Positions 46,301 through 52,172 of a DNA stretch of 64,000 nt are shown here, one piece after another. Source of the DNA: Lepus europaeus (taxonomy: Eukaryota > Chordata > Mammalia > Lagomorpha > Leporidae); the NCBI RefSeq assembly GCF_033115175.1, contig NC_084831.1:44672002-44736001 (forward strand), written 5' to 3'. The translations under genes were made by a program, and so were the position numbers. Each line of letters starts with the position of its first letter. The first letter of the stretch is position 1. The notes beneath the pieces are model-generated. The model was not told where the DNA came from and did no database searches. It worked only from the letters and a program-made list of their open reading frames with translations.

Positions 46301-49300
46301 TCTGAGGTCCTTGGGCAGCCACTCACCTCTGTGAGCATCTACAAGTGGGGCTGCACAAGCTCCGAGGGCGGTGCGTGGCTGAAATGAAGACATGGGGGAG
46401 CTGAGAGCAAGCCTGGCGCTCAGCAGACGCTGCCCCTGAGTTGGTCCATGAAATGCAAATGCAAATGGCCTTTAGCCCTGGGGATGCACATTATGAGGCC
46501 CCAGGGACTCGTCCCTTGTGACTGACGCCTCTGAGGGAGGCCCTCTGCCTGCTGGCCCAGTACCCCAAGTTCTATGGGGCAGGCAACGTCCACAGAGAAC
46601 CTTGAAACTCCAGCCTGGAAGGCTGGAAGCTTCTGTTAATTCCCAGAGAATCCTGCCCCAGAAATCCAAACCCATTGGTACATTCTCTAATTCATAAGTT
46701 CGCAGATTAACAAAGAGGGAAATGACTGTTGGAAAACCAGAATGAAAGTTCGGGGCGGCAGCTCATTGATGGAACGTGTCTACGAGGTCGGCCCTGGCAT
46801 GAGGACCAGAGAGTCAAGCGGTGGGGACTGCCAGTGCCACTCGATCCGGCTCCTGCCCTGGTGTGGGGGGGGGGGGGACGACTGTGCCACACAGGGCCCA
46901 GGCCGGGGCTGCTGGCAGGGCCATCTCAGCAAGTCTCAGGTCTCTGTTGCCTGATCTGCCATCTGCAGGGGAGCCTGGTGAGTCCCTGAGGTCCCCTCAC
47001 AAGGTGGAGAGGTTCTAGACCGCAGGAAAAAAGCTCCGGATTCAGCCGGGAGCAGCCCGCAGTTTAACTCTCACCTTGAAGCCTCCCCCTACCCCGTGTA
47101 CACCTTGGACGTGGGTCAGAAGTTAGCCCCAATCAAGCGAGCTATAATTAGAGCTGAAATGCTATTTTTCATTAGGCAAATGTTCTTGGCTTTTCCACGG
47201 TGACTCCTGGGAGAAAACTCTGGCCAGGCAGTGGAAGACAACGTGGGGGGGGGGGGGGCGCAGCATGAGAATTGGGGCCTGCTCCTGTACCCCTTCCCTC
47301 TCAGTGCAACCCTGCCTCACTTTGCTATCCCAACCCTGGAACACCCACTATCTTAAGGTTCTTATCAGCTGTGGCATCCCGGGGGAGAGGGGACTAAAAC
47401 CCACACCGCCATGTACTCCAGCACTGGCTGACACCTGCATGTTCTCATCTGATCCTCACAACCCCAGCTGCCCAGGTACCAGCGCCCCATGTTACAGATG
47501 AACAAATGGAGGCTCCAACGTCTCCCGGGTTGCAGGACCTGAACCTGACTACACCGGATACCAAACTCACAGCACTTTCCTGTCTGTATCATCTCTGTGG
47601 GGGCAGGCAGAGGGGGACTGTCCTGGGAGCTGGCACAGCCCCAGAAACCTGGCAGGCCATGGAAGTTGCTATGGCAACACCAATTAAATGGACAGCGGGT
47701 TGGCTGCCCGGTTCTCATTCAGTTGGGAAGCTGTGAGCAAAGCCCGCTACCAGGTTCTCCTGCCCCAAATTCCGCCTGACCCTCCAGGGCTCCCGCTGGC
47801 CAGCCTGCTCTGGGCAGCCCTCCCCTCCAGGGGCCTTGCCTGGCCCTGACCAACGTAACTGCCCAGGCAGGGTGCGTCCTGGGCCTTGCACCCCTGCCGG
47901 ACCATAGCGGAAGGAGAAAGGAGCTCTCAGGACACTAGGATTCAGGAATCTTGGAAGTGTGGAAGTCTTTGGAATTCTGGATGCTAGAGACTGGCCCCAG
48001 GGAGGGTGGGCAGGTAAGCAGGGCCTGGCAGCAAGTGGCCAGGCAGCCTATAGGAGAACAGGGCTTCTGGGTTCCAGGGTGCTGCCTGGTTGCCCCCACA
48101 ACCCCCTGAGACGAGCCCTCCTCCGTCAGGGAAGACCTGTGTGTCTCTGAAGCAAGTCTAGCAGCTTCTCTGGGCCTTCAGCTTGTCCTCAGCTGTCAAG
48201 TGGAAGCGATCGAGTATGGGTGGCCAGAGGGCCCTGCACAGCGGGGGTGGGGGGCGGCAGGGCTTGCAAGAGCTGGGCTGGGGGGGGGGGGGGCGGGGAG
48301 GCGGTACTCAGGGCAGCCCAGGACAGGGCAGGGAGGAAGGAGGAGGTGACAGAGACGATGGCGAGATAGGACATGCAGAGGGGGGAGGCAACCCAGGGGA
48401 GTAGGGAAGGGTGGGGCCCGAGGGGGGGTGGGAAGACCACGACCCAAGGGCACAGAGACGTGGGATAAGGGGGAACACAGCCCCCACTAACAGCCCGGCG
48501 AGGCAGCTCTCCCCCCTCTCTCTGCCCCAGCATCCCAGGCAGCCGTTGGGATGGGCGATGGCAGAAAAGCCCCCTGTGGCCACAGCCCCCTCCCAAACAC
48601 ACACTCCAGGCTGCACGTGACTCTGCCCCTTGGAGCGGGGCAGTCTGGGGCGAGGAGGATGGACGTTCTGAGTGGGCGTGGTGAGGCTTTGTTCCTTCCC
48701 CAGCTGAGCACAAAGCGCCCCCAGAACTGCATGGGGTTGGGCTACTCTGCTCTGTGGGGTGGGCGAGGAAAGGTGGGGCCTGTGGTGTGAGTGGTGAGGG
48801 CAGGGCCCACTGATCAAGGGTAGAGGGGCCCCGGTGAGGGGTGGGGGTCCTGCACCCCCTCCCCGCCTCTCGCTCCCTTCTGCTCGCCTGCTCGCTCGGG
48901 AGAGACTGGCAGCGCTGTTGCTAGGAGACAAGGAAACCCAGTTATCACCAGCCGCAGCCCTGGGTGGAACTTGGGCCTCTATTGTCCCTGCCTCTGTCTC
49001 TGGGGTGACTATGACCCCTAAAGAGGGGCTCCCGGCCCTGCCAGCCCCACATCCTCCACGTGCCCCCACCCCTCTCCGCCAGGCCTTTTGTCTCAGGCCC
49101 CAGCCTTGCAGCTCTGCCTGCACCCTGGGCCCCTCCCCACCCCCTGCTCATCTCCTTTTTAATTTAACAAATGTCACAGCACGACCTGGCGGGCAGAAGT
49201 TTGCTTTGAGGATTAGGGCCTGGGAAGGAAATTATGGAGCCGCAAAGCCAGGGGCTTCGCTCGGGCGGGCGGGTGCTGCACCTCTCCCCCTCCCCCCCCA

Positions 49301-49945
49301 ACCTCTGTGCCTCTGTCCCCACCAGGTAGGCTCAGCCCACCCAGGGGGCTGCCACGTCCTGGCTGGGTGGCCTTGGGCAAAACGCTCAACCTTTCTGAGC
49401 CTCAGTACCTTCTTGGACAAATGGAGAAAGGGAGAGCACCTGCCTCGCGAGGCTGTGCATGGAAGGCAAGCACCCGCAGAGCTGAGCACAGCGCCCGGCA
49501 CGTGGCAAACATGCAGTGACACGGGCTGCCGGCAGCACAACTGAGGCCCAGAGAGGGTGCGCCACGCCTGCCACAGCACTGGAGGGTTCGGGGGCCCGTT
49601 TCTAGCTCCCAGAGCAGCAGGCTCCCACCTGCGAGAGAGCGGCCAATAAAGGGTAGAAACGGGCACCTAGGGATCAGCACCAAGGCCCGCTGGCCGGCTG
49701 GCGGGAGCCACCCAAGTGCACAGCAAAGTGCTCAATGGACCACCTCACTTGAGCTGCCTCCCCTCCCCTCACTTAAAAGCAAAAGCAAGGCCCACCCTCC
49801 CCCAGCCGGAAGCAAGACTCACTGCAGGCGGCCTTGGACTCGTCGGAGCCATCCGGACACTCCTCCTCGCCGTCACACTTCCACCGCTCGGGGATGCAGT
49901 GGCCGTTGTCGCAGGTGAAGTCGCTGTCCGCACAGGTCTTCTTGG
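16269..49945 (-). CDS. LRP8: LRP8 / ApoER2, low-density lipoprotein receptor-related protein 8 (5'-partial; exons 3-20)
   Basis: Eighteen exons join without a frame break into 2,765 coding bases ending in TGA. In order they encode LA2, LA3, LA4-6, LA7, LA8, EGF-A, calcium-binding EGF-B, a six-bladed YWTD propeller, EGF-C, a Ser/Thr-rich O-glycosylated stalk, one transmembrane helix and a cytoplasmic tail with the endocytic/Dab1-binding motif FDNPVY. The C-terminus is EDDGLP. The family receptor binds reelin, apoE and selenoprotein P at the plasma membrane. It signals through Dab1 in neuronal migration and, via the exon-19 insert, couples to JIP scaffolds and NMDA receptors. The O-glycosylation exon and the 59-residue proline-rich insert distinguish it from LDLR and VLDLR. 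Signal peptide and LA1 exons lie beyond the right edge. The cassettes for LA4-6, LA8, the stalk and the tail insert are all phase-symmetric. Confidence 0.97.
16360..16545 (-). mobile_element. MIR
   Basis: It contains the inverted MIR core TTTTTACTTTACAGATGTGA and GATCACACAGCAAGAGGC. Confidence 0.7.
17275..17425 (+). mobile_element. MIR
   Basis: It contains TTAGTTTCATCATCTGTCAA and CTCATAGGGTTGTTGGGG. Confidence 0.8.
17775..17965 (+). mobile_element. MIR
   Basis: It contains GGTTCTGCCACTTGCTGACT and CAGTTTCCTCATCTGCAAAG. Confidence 0.8.
18105..18285 (-). mobile_element. MIR
   Basis: It contains the inverted core TTCTCATTTTACAAATAAAA and GTGGAGCTGGGATTCATC. Confidence 0.65.
18650..18826 (-). 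CDS. LRP8: LRP8 exon 19: 59-residue proline-rich cytoplasmic insert (alternative cassette)
   Basis: Exactly 177 bases (59 codons, phase 0-0) encode [35 protein letters not shown] and [14 protein letters not shown]. In other mammals this exon is alternatively spliced; its product binds JIP1/2 and PSD-95 and supports reelin-enhanced NMDA signalling. The acceptor is CCCTGTCAG and the donor is AAG|GTAGGGC. Near the end the codon is TGC (Cys), where I recall Ser in human. Confidence 0.95.
18885..19135 (+). mobile_element. L2 LINE 3' remnant
   Basis: Blocks such as TCTGGAGTGCCATTTCCCTC and the terminal GTTCAATAAATATTTGTTGG identify it. Confidence 0.65.
19650..19745 (-). promoter_or_regulatory. LRP8: Polypyrimidine tract downstream of LRP8 exon 18 donor
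   Basis: On the transcribed (minus) strand, about 95 bases starting some 25 bases after the exon 18 donor are almost only C and T (CTTCCTTCTTCC, CTTCCCTCCCTTTCTCCC). Such tracts can bind PTB-type regulators. A role in exon 19 choice is inference. Confidence 0.4.
19772..19944 (-). CDS. LRP8: LRP8 exon 18: transmembrane helix end and cytoplasmic tail with NPxY
   Basis: The 173 bases encode [20 protein letters not shown], then [20 protein letters not shown] and [18 protein letters not shown]. The basic stop-transfer WKRK follows the helix. FDNPVY (19850-19867) is the Dab1- and endocytosis-binding motif. The donor GCA|GTAAGTA leaves phase 0, so exon 19 can be included or skipped in frame. Confidence 0.96.
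20137..20418 (-). repeat. CSINE in LRP8 intron 17
   Basis: This inverted copy runs from TTTAAAGATTTTTTTTATTT to CACAGTGCCGGCCCC. ACTAATCTYTC-like sequence lies on both sides and may be a decayed target duplication. Confidence 0.9.
20771..21105 (+). repeat. CSINE, left arm of an inverted SINE pair
   Basis: The head is GGGGCAGCATTGTGGCATAG. The tail is a (AAAT)n run followed by about 20 A residues. It abuts an inverted copy. Confidence 0.92.
21106..21384 (-). repeat. CSINE, right arm of an inverted SINE pair
   Basis: This inverted copy begins at a GA-rich tail and ends ACCCACTGCACCACACCAGC. It is tail-to-tail with the copy at 20771-21105. Confidence 0.9.
21398..22385 (+). mobile_element. Degraded L1 LINE (ORF2/3' region)
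   Basis: This AT-rich block has L1 ORF2-type stretches (AACAGCAGGAGATAACTCAG, CAATGAAAACTGCATCACA). It has no open frame, is old, and is sense to the plus strand. Confidence 0.65.
22540..22608 (-). CDS. LRP8: LRP8 exon 17: juxtamembrane and first half of transmembrane helix
   Basis: The 69 bases encode [19 protein letters not shown] and IVPI. The hydrophobic run enters the membrane and continues in exon 18. The acceptor is GCTTTGTAG and the donor is ATAG|GTGAGTA. Confidence 0.94.
   Translation of the reverse strand: MGMKVARWAPQSLLLSLGSSCP
22745..22865 (-). mobile_element. MIR
   Basis: It contains GATGGGGAGACTGAGTCTTA and GCAGAGCTGGGACTTGAGCC. Confidence 0.65.
23005..23255 (+). mobile_element. 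MIR (near full length)
   Basis: It contains GGTTTCGGGGTCAGACTTC, TGTGTGACCTTGGGCAAGTT and the terminal AAGGCCTGGCACAGCC. Confidence 0.8.
24123..24138. repeat. C16 homopolymer in LRP8 intron 16
   Basis: There are sixteen consecutive C residues, which read as G16 in the transcript. Confidence 0.9.
24522..24746 (-). CDS. LRP8: LRP8 exon 16: O-glycosylated stalk (alternative cassette)
   Basis: The 225 bases (75 residues, phase 1-1) are dominated by Thr, Ser, Pro and Ala. They contain [12 protein letters not shown] and [10 protein letters not shown] and have two NHS sequons. This length matches the known ApoER2 glycosylation-domain exon, whose skipping affects receptor cleavage and synaptic function. 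The acceptor is CCCCTCTAG and the donor is CACT|GTAAGGA. The reading frame was set by the flanking phases. Confidence 0.93.
24747..25582 (-). other. LRP8: LRP8 intron 15
   Basis: No repeat family is recognised in this 836-base intron. Confidence 0.7.
25583..25735 (-). CDS. LRP8: LRP8 exon 15: EGF-like domain C
   Basis: The 153 bases (phase 1-1) encode [38 protein letters not shown] and [13 protein letters not shown]. The chosen acceptor is GCCCTTAG. A second in-frame AG six bases on (CTGCAG) would drop two alanines. Confidence 0.94.
25875..26030 (-). mobile_element. MIR
   Basis: It contains inverted MIR blocks in the order CTTACGACAGTTCTGAGAGG, then GACAGATAAAGACACTTAGA. Confidence 0.55.
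26320..26475 (+). mobile_element. MIR
   Basis: It contains CATCTTGTCACCTGCTAACA and CAGTTTCCTCAACTGTTAAA. Confidence 0.65.
26677..26973 (+). repeat. CSINE
   Basis: This is a diverged subfamily copy with the body CAGGAGATGGCTCAAGTATC. The tail is AAATAAATAAG followed by poly(A). Confidence 0.88.
27009..27150 (-). CDS. LRP8: LRP8 exon 14: YWTD propeller, VFWTD blade
   Basis: The 142 bases encode [36 protein letters not shown] and [11 protein letters not shown]. This closes the propeller before EGF-C. The acceptor is CCCCTGCAG and the donor is AGAG|GTAAGTC. Confidence 0.95.
27529..27548. repeat. (AC)10 microsatellite
   Basis: This is a perfect AC run in LRP8 intron 13. A second short one lies at 27728-27740. 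Confidence 0.9.
28048..28322 (+). repeat. CSINE
   Basis: The copy has the diverged head GGCGAGTGTCTGGCACGGCA and the body GGTGACGGCTCAAGCACTTG, with a short tail. Confidence 0.85.
28655..28794 (-). CDS. LRP8: LRP8 exon 13: YWTD propeller, LYWVD blade
   Basis: The 140 bases encode [36 protein letters not shown] and [11 protein letters not shown]. The acceptor is TTCCTCCAG and the donor is TTTGAG|GTGAGTC. The exon ends in phase 0. Confidence 0.95.
29018..29136 (-). CDS. LRP8: LRP8 exon 12: YWTD propeller, MYWSD blade
   Basis: The 119 bases encode [20 protein letters not shown] and [20 protein letters not shown]. The blade motif is MYWSD. The residue after WG is Phe, where related receptors have a polar residue. 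Confidence 0.95.
29137..29731 (-). other. LRP8: LRP8 intron 11
   Basis: I recognise no repeat or exon in this interval. Confidence 0.7.
29732..29959 (-). CDS. LRP8: LRP8 exon 11: YWTD propeller, blades 2-3
   Basis: The 228 bases encode [20 protein letters not shown], then [20 protein letters not shown] and [25 protein letters not shown] is the second blade motif. The acceptor TTTCTCCTAAG has an A instead of C before AG. Against human LRP8 (from memory) RRRTLFSRNLS has become [11 protein letters not shown], which adds a cysteine and removes an N-glycosylation sequon. Confidence 0.95.
30226..30577 (+). repeat. Young CSINE with 16-base target-site duplication in LRP8 intron 10
   Basis: The head is GCCGGCACCGCGGCTCACTA with a B-box-like GGTTCTAGTCCCGG. 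It is flanked by AGAAATAATAGGATGT at 30210-30225 and 30578-30593. It belongs to the same subfamily as the copy at 2778. Confidence 0.95.
31035..31390 (+). mobile_element. L2 LINE fragment
   Basis: Low-identity similarity is visible in CTCAGTGCCATCCCTGACTC and GGGAGTTACTTCTGACTCTC. Confidence 0.45.
32176..32350 (-). CDS. LRP8: LRP8 exon 10: YWTD propeller, first part
   Basis: The 175 bases encode [20 protein letters not shown], then a segment ending [14 protein letters not shown]. The IYWCD stretch is the first YWTD-type blade motif. The propeller mediates ligand release at low endosomal pH in this family. The acceptor is CATGGCAG and the donor is ACAG|GTGAGTG. Confidence 0.95.
32590..32770 (+). 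mobile_element. L2 LINE fragment
   Basis: The block CCTCAGGGCCTTTGCGCAAG is characteristic of L2 3' sequence. Confidence 0.5.
33014..33334 (-). repeat. CSINE
   Basis: This inverted full-length copy runs from TTTAAGATTTATTCTACTT to TATGCCAGTGTCAGCCC. Confidence 0.9.
33560..33609. repeat. Perfect 25-base tandem duplication
   Basis: Two identical adjacent units begin AGGAGGGGCTAGCTCCAGCT, at 33560-33584 and 33585-33609. Confidence 0.95.
34081..34254 (+). mobile_element. MITE-like palindromic element, copy 2
   Basis: The left arm (34088-34122, GTTCATGAAAATTGGAATTA onward) is the near-perfect inverse of the right arm (34210-34245). The core ATGCATGGACTTCA, then TTTTTGCACCAAAATAAA, matches copy 1. 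The whole could fold into a long hairpin. Confidence 0.65.
34263..34577 (+). repeat. CSINE
   Basis: This copy runs from GTGGTGTCAGTGTTGTGGC to AAATAAATAAATGG. It was inserted right next to a palindromic element. Confidence 0.9.
34890..35700 (+). mobile_element. L2 LINE 3' remnant
   Basis: This is a long recognisable copy. It includes TTGGAGTCATCTTTGCCTC, GGGACTCCCTGACCACTGTG, TCTAGGTCCCATGAAGGCAG and GCTGATCCCCAGAGCCTGC. It lies in LRP8 intron 9. Confidence 0.75.
35984..36109 (-). CDS. LRP8: LRP8 exon 9: calcium-binding EGF-like domain B
   Basis: The 126 bases (phase 1-1) encode [33 protein letters not shown] and TLSKNCKAA. The DIDEC start and the aromatic after the fourth cysteine mark the calcium-binding EGF type. 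The donor is GCCG|GTATGCA. Confidence 0.95.
36110..36183 (-). other. LRP8: LRP8 intron 8 (74 bases)
   Basis: This is a very short GT-AG intron between the EGF-A and EGF-B exons. It has a pyrimidine tract ending CTTCCCCCACAG. Confidence 0.92.
36184..36303 (-). CDS. LRP8: LRP8 exon 8: EGF-like domain A
   Basis: The 120 bases (phase 1-1) encode [30 protein letters not shown] and RLLDQKTCG. This is the six-cysteine EGF-A module that follows the ligand-binding repeats. Only 74 bases separate it from exon 9. Confidence 0.95.
36420..36545 (-). mobile_element. MIR remnant
   Basis: It contains GAGGGCAAGTCCTCGCTCAA followed by GGAACCAGAATTCAGGTCC. Confidence 0.5.
37272..37320. repeat. Two adjacent pentanucleotide repeats
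   Basis: A (CCACG)n tract (about 37272-37296) is followed by a (GAGCT)n tract (about 37301-37320) in LRP8 intron 7. Confidence 0.9.
39174..39296 (-). CDS. LRP8: LRP8 exon 7: LDLR class A repeat 8
   Basis: The 123 bases (phase 1-1) encode [24 protein letters not shown] and [17 protein letters not shown]. This is a complete LA repeat directly before EGF-A, equivalent to the last repeat of VLDLR and LDLR. The donor GTG|GTACGG is weak. Both phases are 1, so skipping keeps the frame. To my knowledge the common human isoform lacks this repeat, so use in this species needs transcript data. Confidence 0.9.
39297..39957 (-). other. LRP8: LRP8 intron 6
   Basis: No repeat or extra exon is recognised. 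Confidence 0.7.
39958..40080 (-). CDS. LRP8: LRP8 exon 6: LDLR class A repeat 7
   Basis: The exon encodes [23 protein letters not shown] and [17 protein letters not shown] (123 bases, phase 1-1). The acceptor is a tandem CAGCAG. Using the second AG gives a Pro-Pro-Gly junction that best matches the known protein; using the first (exon start 40083) adds one alanine. The donor is CAGG|GTGCGTG. Confidence 0.93.
40081..40932 (-). other. LRP8: LRP8 intron 5
   Basis: The intron contains one MIR remnant (about 40238-40330). Otherwise it is GC-rich and unremarkable. Confidence 0.7.
40238..40330 (-). mobile_element. MIR remnant
   Basis: It contains GGGAGACTGAAGCTCAGAGC and AGAGCCAGGACTACAGCCC. Confidence 0.55.
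40880..41520. promoter_or_regulatory. LRP8: Intragenic CpG island over LRP8 exon 5
   Basis: CpG is frequent throughout exon 5 and about 200 bases on its upstream side, unlike neighbouring exons. Promoter activity is not shown by the sequence; coding constraint and GC bias could explain it. Confidence 0.5.
40933..41313 (-). CDS. LRP8: LRP8 exon 5: LDLR class A repeats 4-6 (alternative cassette)
   Basis: A single 381-base exon (phase 1-1) encodes three LA modules. LA4 is [13 protein letters not shown] through [10 protein letters not shown]5 is ACGPLEFRC with a Gly run, through [13 protein letters not shown]6 is [21 protein letters not shown] through DKSDEADC. An Ala/Gly/Pro-rich linker separates LA5 and LA6. 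In other mammals this exon is alternatively skipped, giving a receptor with fewer repeats and altered ligand range. The exon is extremely GC- and CpG-rich, which opens long shadow frames in every register. The acceptor is CCCGCGCAG and the donor is TGCC|GTAAGCC. Confidence 0.95.
41314..42983 (-). other. LRP8: LRP8 intron 4
   Basis: The right flank of the exon-5 CpG island runs into this intron. It also holds a cluster of SOX-type motifs near 41.66 kb and a MIR at 42715-42880. Confidence 0.7.
42715..42880 (+). mobile_element. MIR
   Basis: It contains CTGAGCCTCAGTCTCCTCGC and GCTCATGAGGTGGTTGTGAG. Confidence 0.65.
42984..43112 (-). CDS. LRP8: LRP8 exon 4: LDLR class A repeat 3
   Basis: The 129 bases (phase 1-1) encode the rest of Thr, [11 protein letters not shown], then [15 protein letters not shown] and ESGADEAGC. 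The usual SDE of the calcium box is ADE here, which I believe is typical of this LRP8 repeat. The acceptor is CTCCGCAG and the donor is CCCT|GTGAGTC. Confidence 0.95.
43293..43512 (-). repeat. CSINE, truncated
   Basis: This is the 3' part of an inverted copy (TATATTTATTTGAAAGGCAG onward). The head is lost or heavily diverged. Confidence 0.8.
43625..43947 (+). repeat. CSINE
   Basis: This copy runs from GGGATGGAGTTGTGGTGTG to AAATAAATAAACCAAC. Confidence 0.88.
44764..44842 (+). repeat. CSINE head fragment
   Basis: Only the first 80 or so bases remain (GGGCCGGTGTTGTGGTGCAG and GGTTCAAGTCC). Confidence 0.8.
45903..46195 (+). repeat. CSINE
   Basis: This copy runs from GATGTGCTGTGGTGCAGCAG to AAATAAATACATC, with an internal head deletion. 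Confidence 0.88.
46255..46440 (+). mobile_element. MIR
   Basis: It contains GCAAATCCCACTTACTAACT and CCTTGGGCAGCCACTCACC. Confidence 0.6.
47440..47580 (-). mobile_element. MIR
   Basis: It contains CTGATCCTCACAACCCCAGC and CCCATGTTACAGATGAACAA. Confidence 0.65.
47665..47678. promoter_or_regulatory. Candidate RFX X-box
   Basis: GTTGCTATGGCAAC is a near-palindromic match to the RFX-family X-box consensus, in LRP8 intron 3. Confidence 0.4.
49345..49515 (+). mobile_element. MIR
   Basis: It contains CTGGGTGGCCTTGGGCAAAA and TTCTGAGCCTCAGTACCTTC, then GCACAGCGCCCGGCACGTGG. Confidence 0.7.
49823..49945 (-). CDS. LRP8: LRP8 exon 3: LDLR class A repeat 2
   Basis: The 123 bases (phase 1-1) encode [12 protein letters not shown] through [10 protein letters not shown]: six cysteines and the calcium-binding acidic box [13 protein letters not shown]. 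This is the first LRP8 exon met from the right. The acceptor is CCCTGCAG and the donor is TGCA|GTGAGTC. LA1 must lie further upstream, outside the window. Confidence 0.95.
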
Positions 49946-50011
49946 CTGCAGGGTGAGGGGACGAGCATGAGGACTCCGGGGGTTCCTGGGATACACTGTC
50001 CAGGCCGGGCT

Positions 50012-50285
50012 TCAGCCCGGTGGCTAAGACGCCGGTTAAGGAGCCCAGATCCCGGTCAAGAGCCTGGGTTGGATTCCAGGCCCCAGCTCCTGCCTGCAGC
50101 TTCCTACTAATGCAGACCCTTGGGGGTGGGGGGCAGCAGTGAGGTCCCTGCTCCTGCTACCCACATAGGAGACCTGGGCTCAGTTCCCCACTCCCAGCTT
50201 CAGCCTGGCTTAGGGAATGTTGCAGGCATTTAGGGAATGAACCAGTGGGCAGGAGCGCTCTCTCTCTCTCTCTCTCTCTCAATAA
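50012..50285 (+). repeat. CSINE with CT-repeat tail
   Basis: This is a diverged copy (TTAAGGAGCCCAGATCCCGG). It ends in a (CT)n run and AATAAAAAC. Confidence 0.85.
50255..50280. repeat. (CT)n microsatellite
   Basis: This CT run forms the tail of a CSINE copy. Confidence 0.85.
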
Positions 50286-50764
50286 AAACAGAAACTCCTG
50301 GGTGACCAGAACGTGTTTAGTCTAAGAGCTGGACCGCATGACCTCCCATGGCCCCTCGACTTACTGAGGGCCACATGGAGACAGGTGACCTCCTGGGCCT
50401 GCAGTCCAAGACCAAGAGTTTGAGTCCAGGAAGGGAGACGGGATTCATCACAACCCTGTGGCAACCCCCTTCTTCCCTCAATCCCAGTTCCACGGACACC
50501 ACCTCCAGGAAGCCTTCTCTGATCCCCTGCGGCAGCTGCTTTAGCCCCTTCAGCCAGTTCTCAGCCCCTTTACCTGCCTGTCCCACCCTCCCCAACCAGA
50601 CAGGAAGTTGAGGTGCCTCGTGCAAGCACCCAGGAGCTCTCAATCATGAATCCAAAAAGTAGCTGACTGCTGTGTGGCAGGAATAATCAGAGGTCCTGTG
50701 TTCAGAGTGGAGGAGAGGCCACCCACAACCCAACTCACGGCCTGCCCGGGAGGCACTTACAGCC

Positions 50765-50870
50765 TGCACCAGGGATTGCAGTCCCGACTCTGCCTCCTTC
50801 CTCCCCTGTGACCTGGGGGATGTCAGTTACCCCCGGGCCTTGTCTGTGTAATGGGGAGAAGGAAACGATG
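50765..50870 (+). mobile_element. MIR
   Basis: It contains CAGTCCCGACTCTGCCTCC and CCTGTGACCTGGGGGATGTC. Confidence 0.6.
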
Positions 50871-51830
50871 CACAGCCCAGACTTCTACATCCTCCCCTTG
50901 AGTGCCCTTGGGGCTCTGGGGCCACCAGGACCCCACCTCTCCCCAGGAGCCCCAGCCTTGGCCCCACTCCCCACCCTCCCCATCCTGGTCTCCACTGCTG
51001 GGCAGGCCGCTGCCTTGCTCACCCGGACCCTCAGCTGCAATGCACCATGGGTGTAGATAGCCCCTCCTCCGAGACCCCTCCCCATCACTTCTCCTCCCGA
51101 ATGTCCCTCCAGAGCCGTGATCAGCAAACTTGCTCTGTGACATCCATCCAGGCAGAAGCCACGAGGCAGACAAGAGGCAGACGAGCGAGCACTGCTGGGT
51201 TTCAATAAAACTTTATTCACAGAAGCAGGTGGCAGGCTGGGTACAGCTTTGGCCGGCAGGTTGATGGCCCCTGCTCCAGACCATCACGGAGCCCCTGGGT
51301 CAAGCACGGTTTATTTTCCTCTCTGTCCCTCCATCAAAAGGGCCATGTCAGGCTCGCCCAGGACCCAGCACAGGGCAGAGCTGAGGGGCACTGGACCACA
51401 CGGACACTCGGCCAGAGCTGGCCTCCCCTGTGTTTAATCCTCCTCTGGGGCGTGACTGCTCCCCATGCCCCGGCAGCCCAAAAGCGTCCCCTGAGTCAGT
51501 CCCGCCTCTGCCTTGCTCTTCCTCCCCATGTCCTCTGCACGTGCAAGGCCACAGCAAACCAAGGAAACAGAGGCCACTACGCACAGGGGGCCCAGGGCTC
51601 AGCAAGGTGGGCACGGGGAGTGGCCCTCCGGCCTCTCAGCCCCTGGACCCAGAGACCCTCCCTGGGCCCAGGGTCTAGGTCACAGCAGTGGTGGGTAGCA
51701 TTGCTACCCCCTGGTGAATGACAGCCCATGACCGTCTTAAAGCAAGTGCCGCGATGAACCACGGCGGCTGGGGACGCCCAGGACCAAGCAGTGGAGAGTT
51801 TGCCTTCCCCCAAGCAGAAGCTCAGCATTG

Positions 51831-52060
51831 GGCCAGTGCTACGGAACAGGGAGTCTGCCAGGGCCTGTGACGCCGCCACCCCATACTGGAGCATGGTTTG
51901 AGTCCAGGCTCCACTTCCTACGCAGCTCCCTGTTAATGCACCTGGAAAAGCAGCAGCAGATGGCCCAAGTGCTTGGGCCCCTGCCATTCATGTGGGAGAC
52001 CCAGGGTGAGTTCCAGGCTCCGGGCTGTTGTGGTCATTTGGGGAATGAACCATCGGAAGA

Positions 52061-52094
<34 letters not shown>

Positions 52095-52172
52095 TCTGTC
52101 TCTCCCTCTGTCTCTCCCTCTCTGTCACTCTGCCTTTCAAATGAATAAAACAAATCTTAAAAAAAAAAAAAA
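51831..52172 (+). repeat. CSINE with expanded CT-rich tail
   Basis: The body is AAGTGCTTGGGCCCCTGCC. The tail holds a long TCTCTC/TCCCTCTG pyrimidine repeat (52060-52125), then poly(A). Confidence 0.88.

Larger units (their letters stand above)
43113..49822 (-). other. LRP8: LRP8 intron 3
   Basis: This 6.7 kb intron contains four CSINE copies or fragments and several MIRs. Poly-G runs lie near 46.87, 47.25 and 48.28 kb. AT-rich islands near 44.36, 45.27-45.40 and 47.10-47.19 kb stand out from a GC-rich background. Confidence 0.75.
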
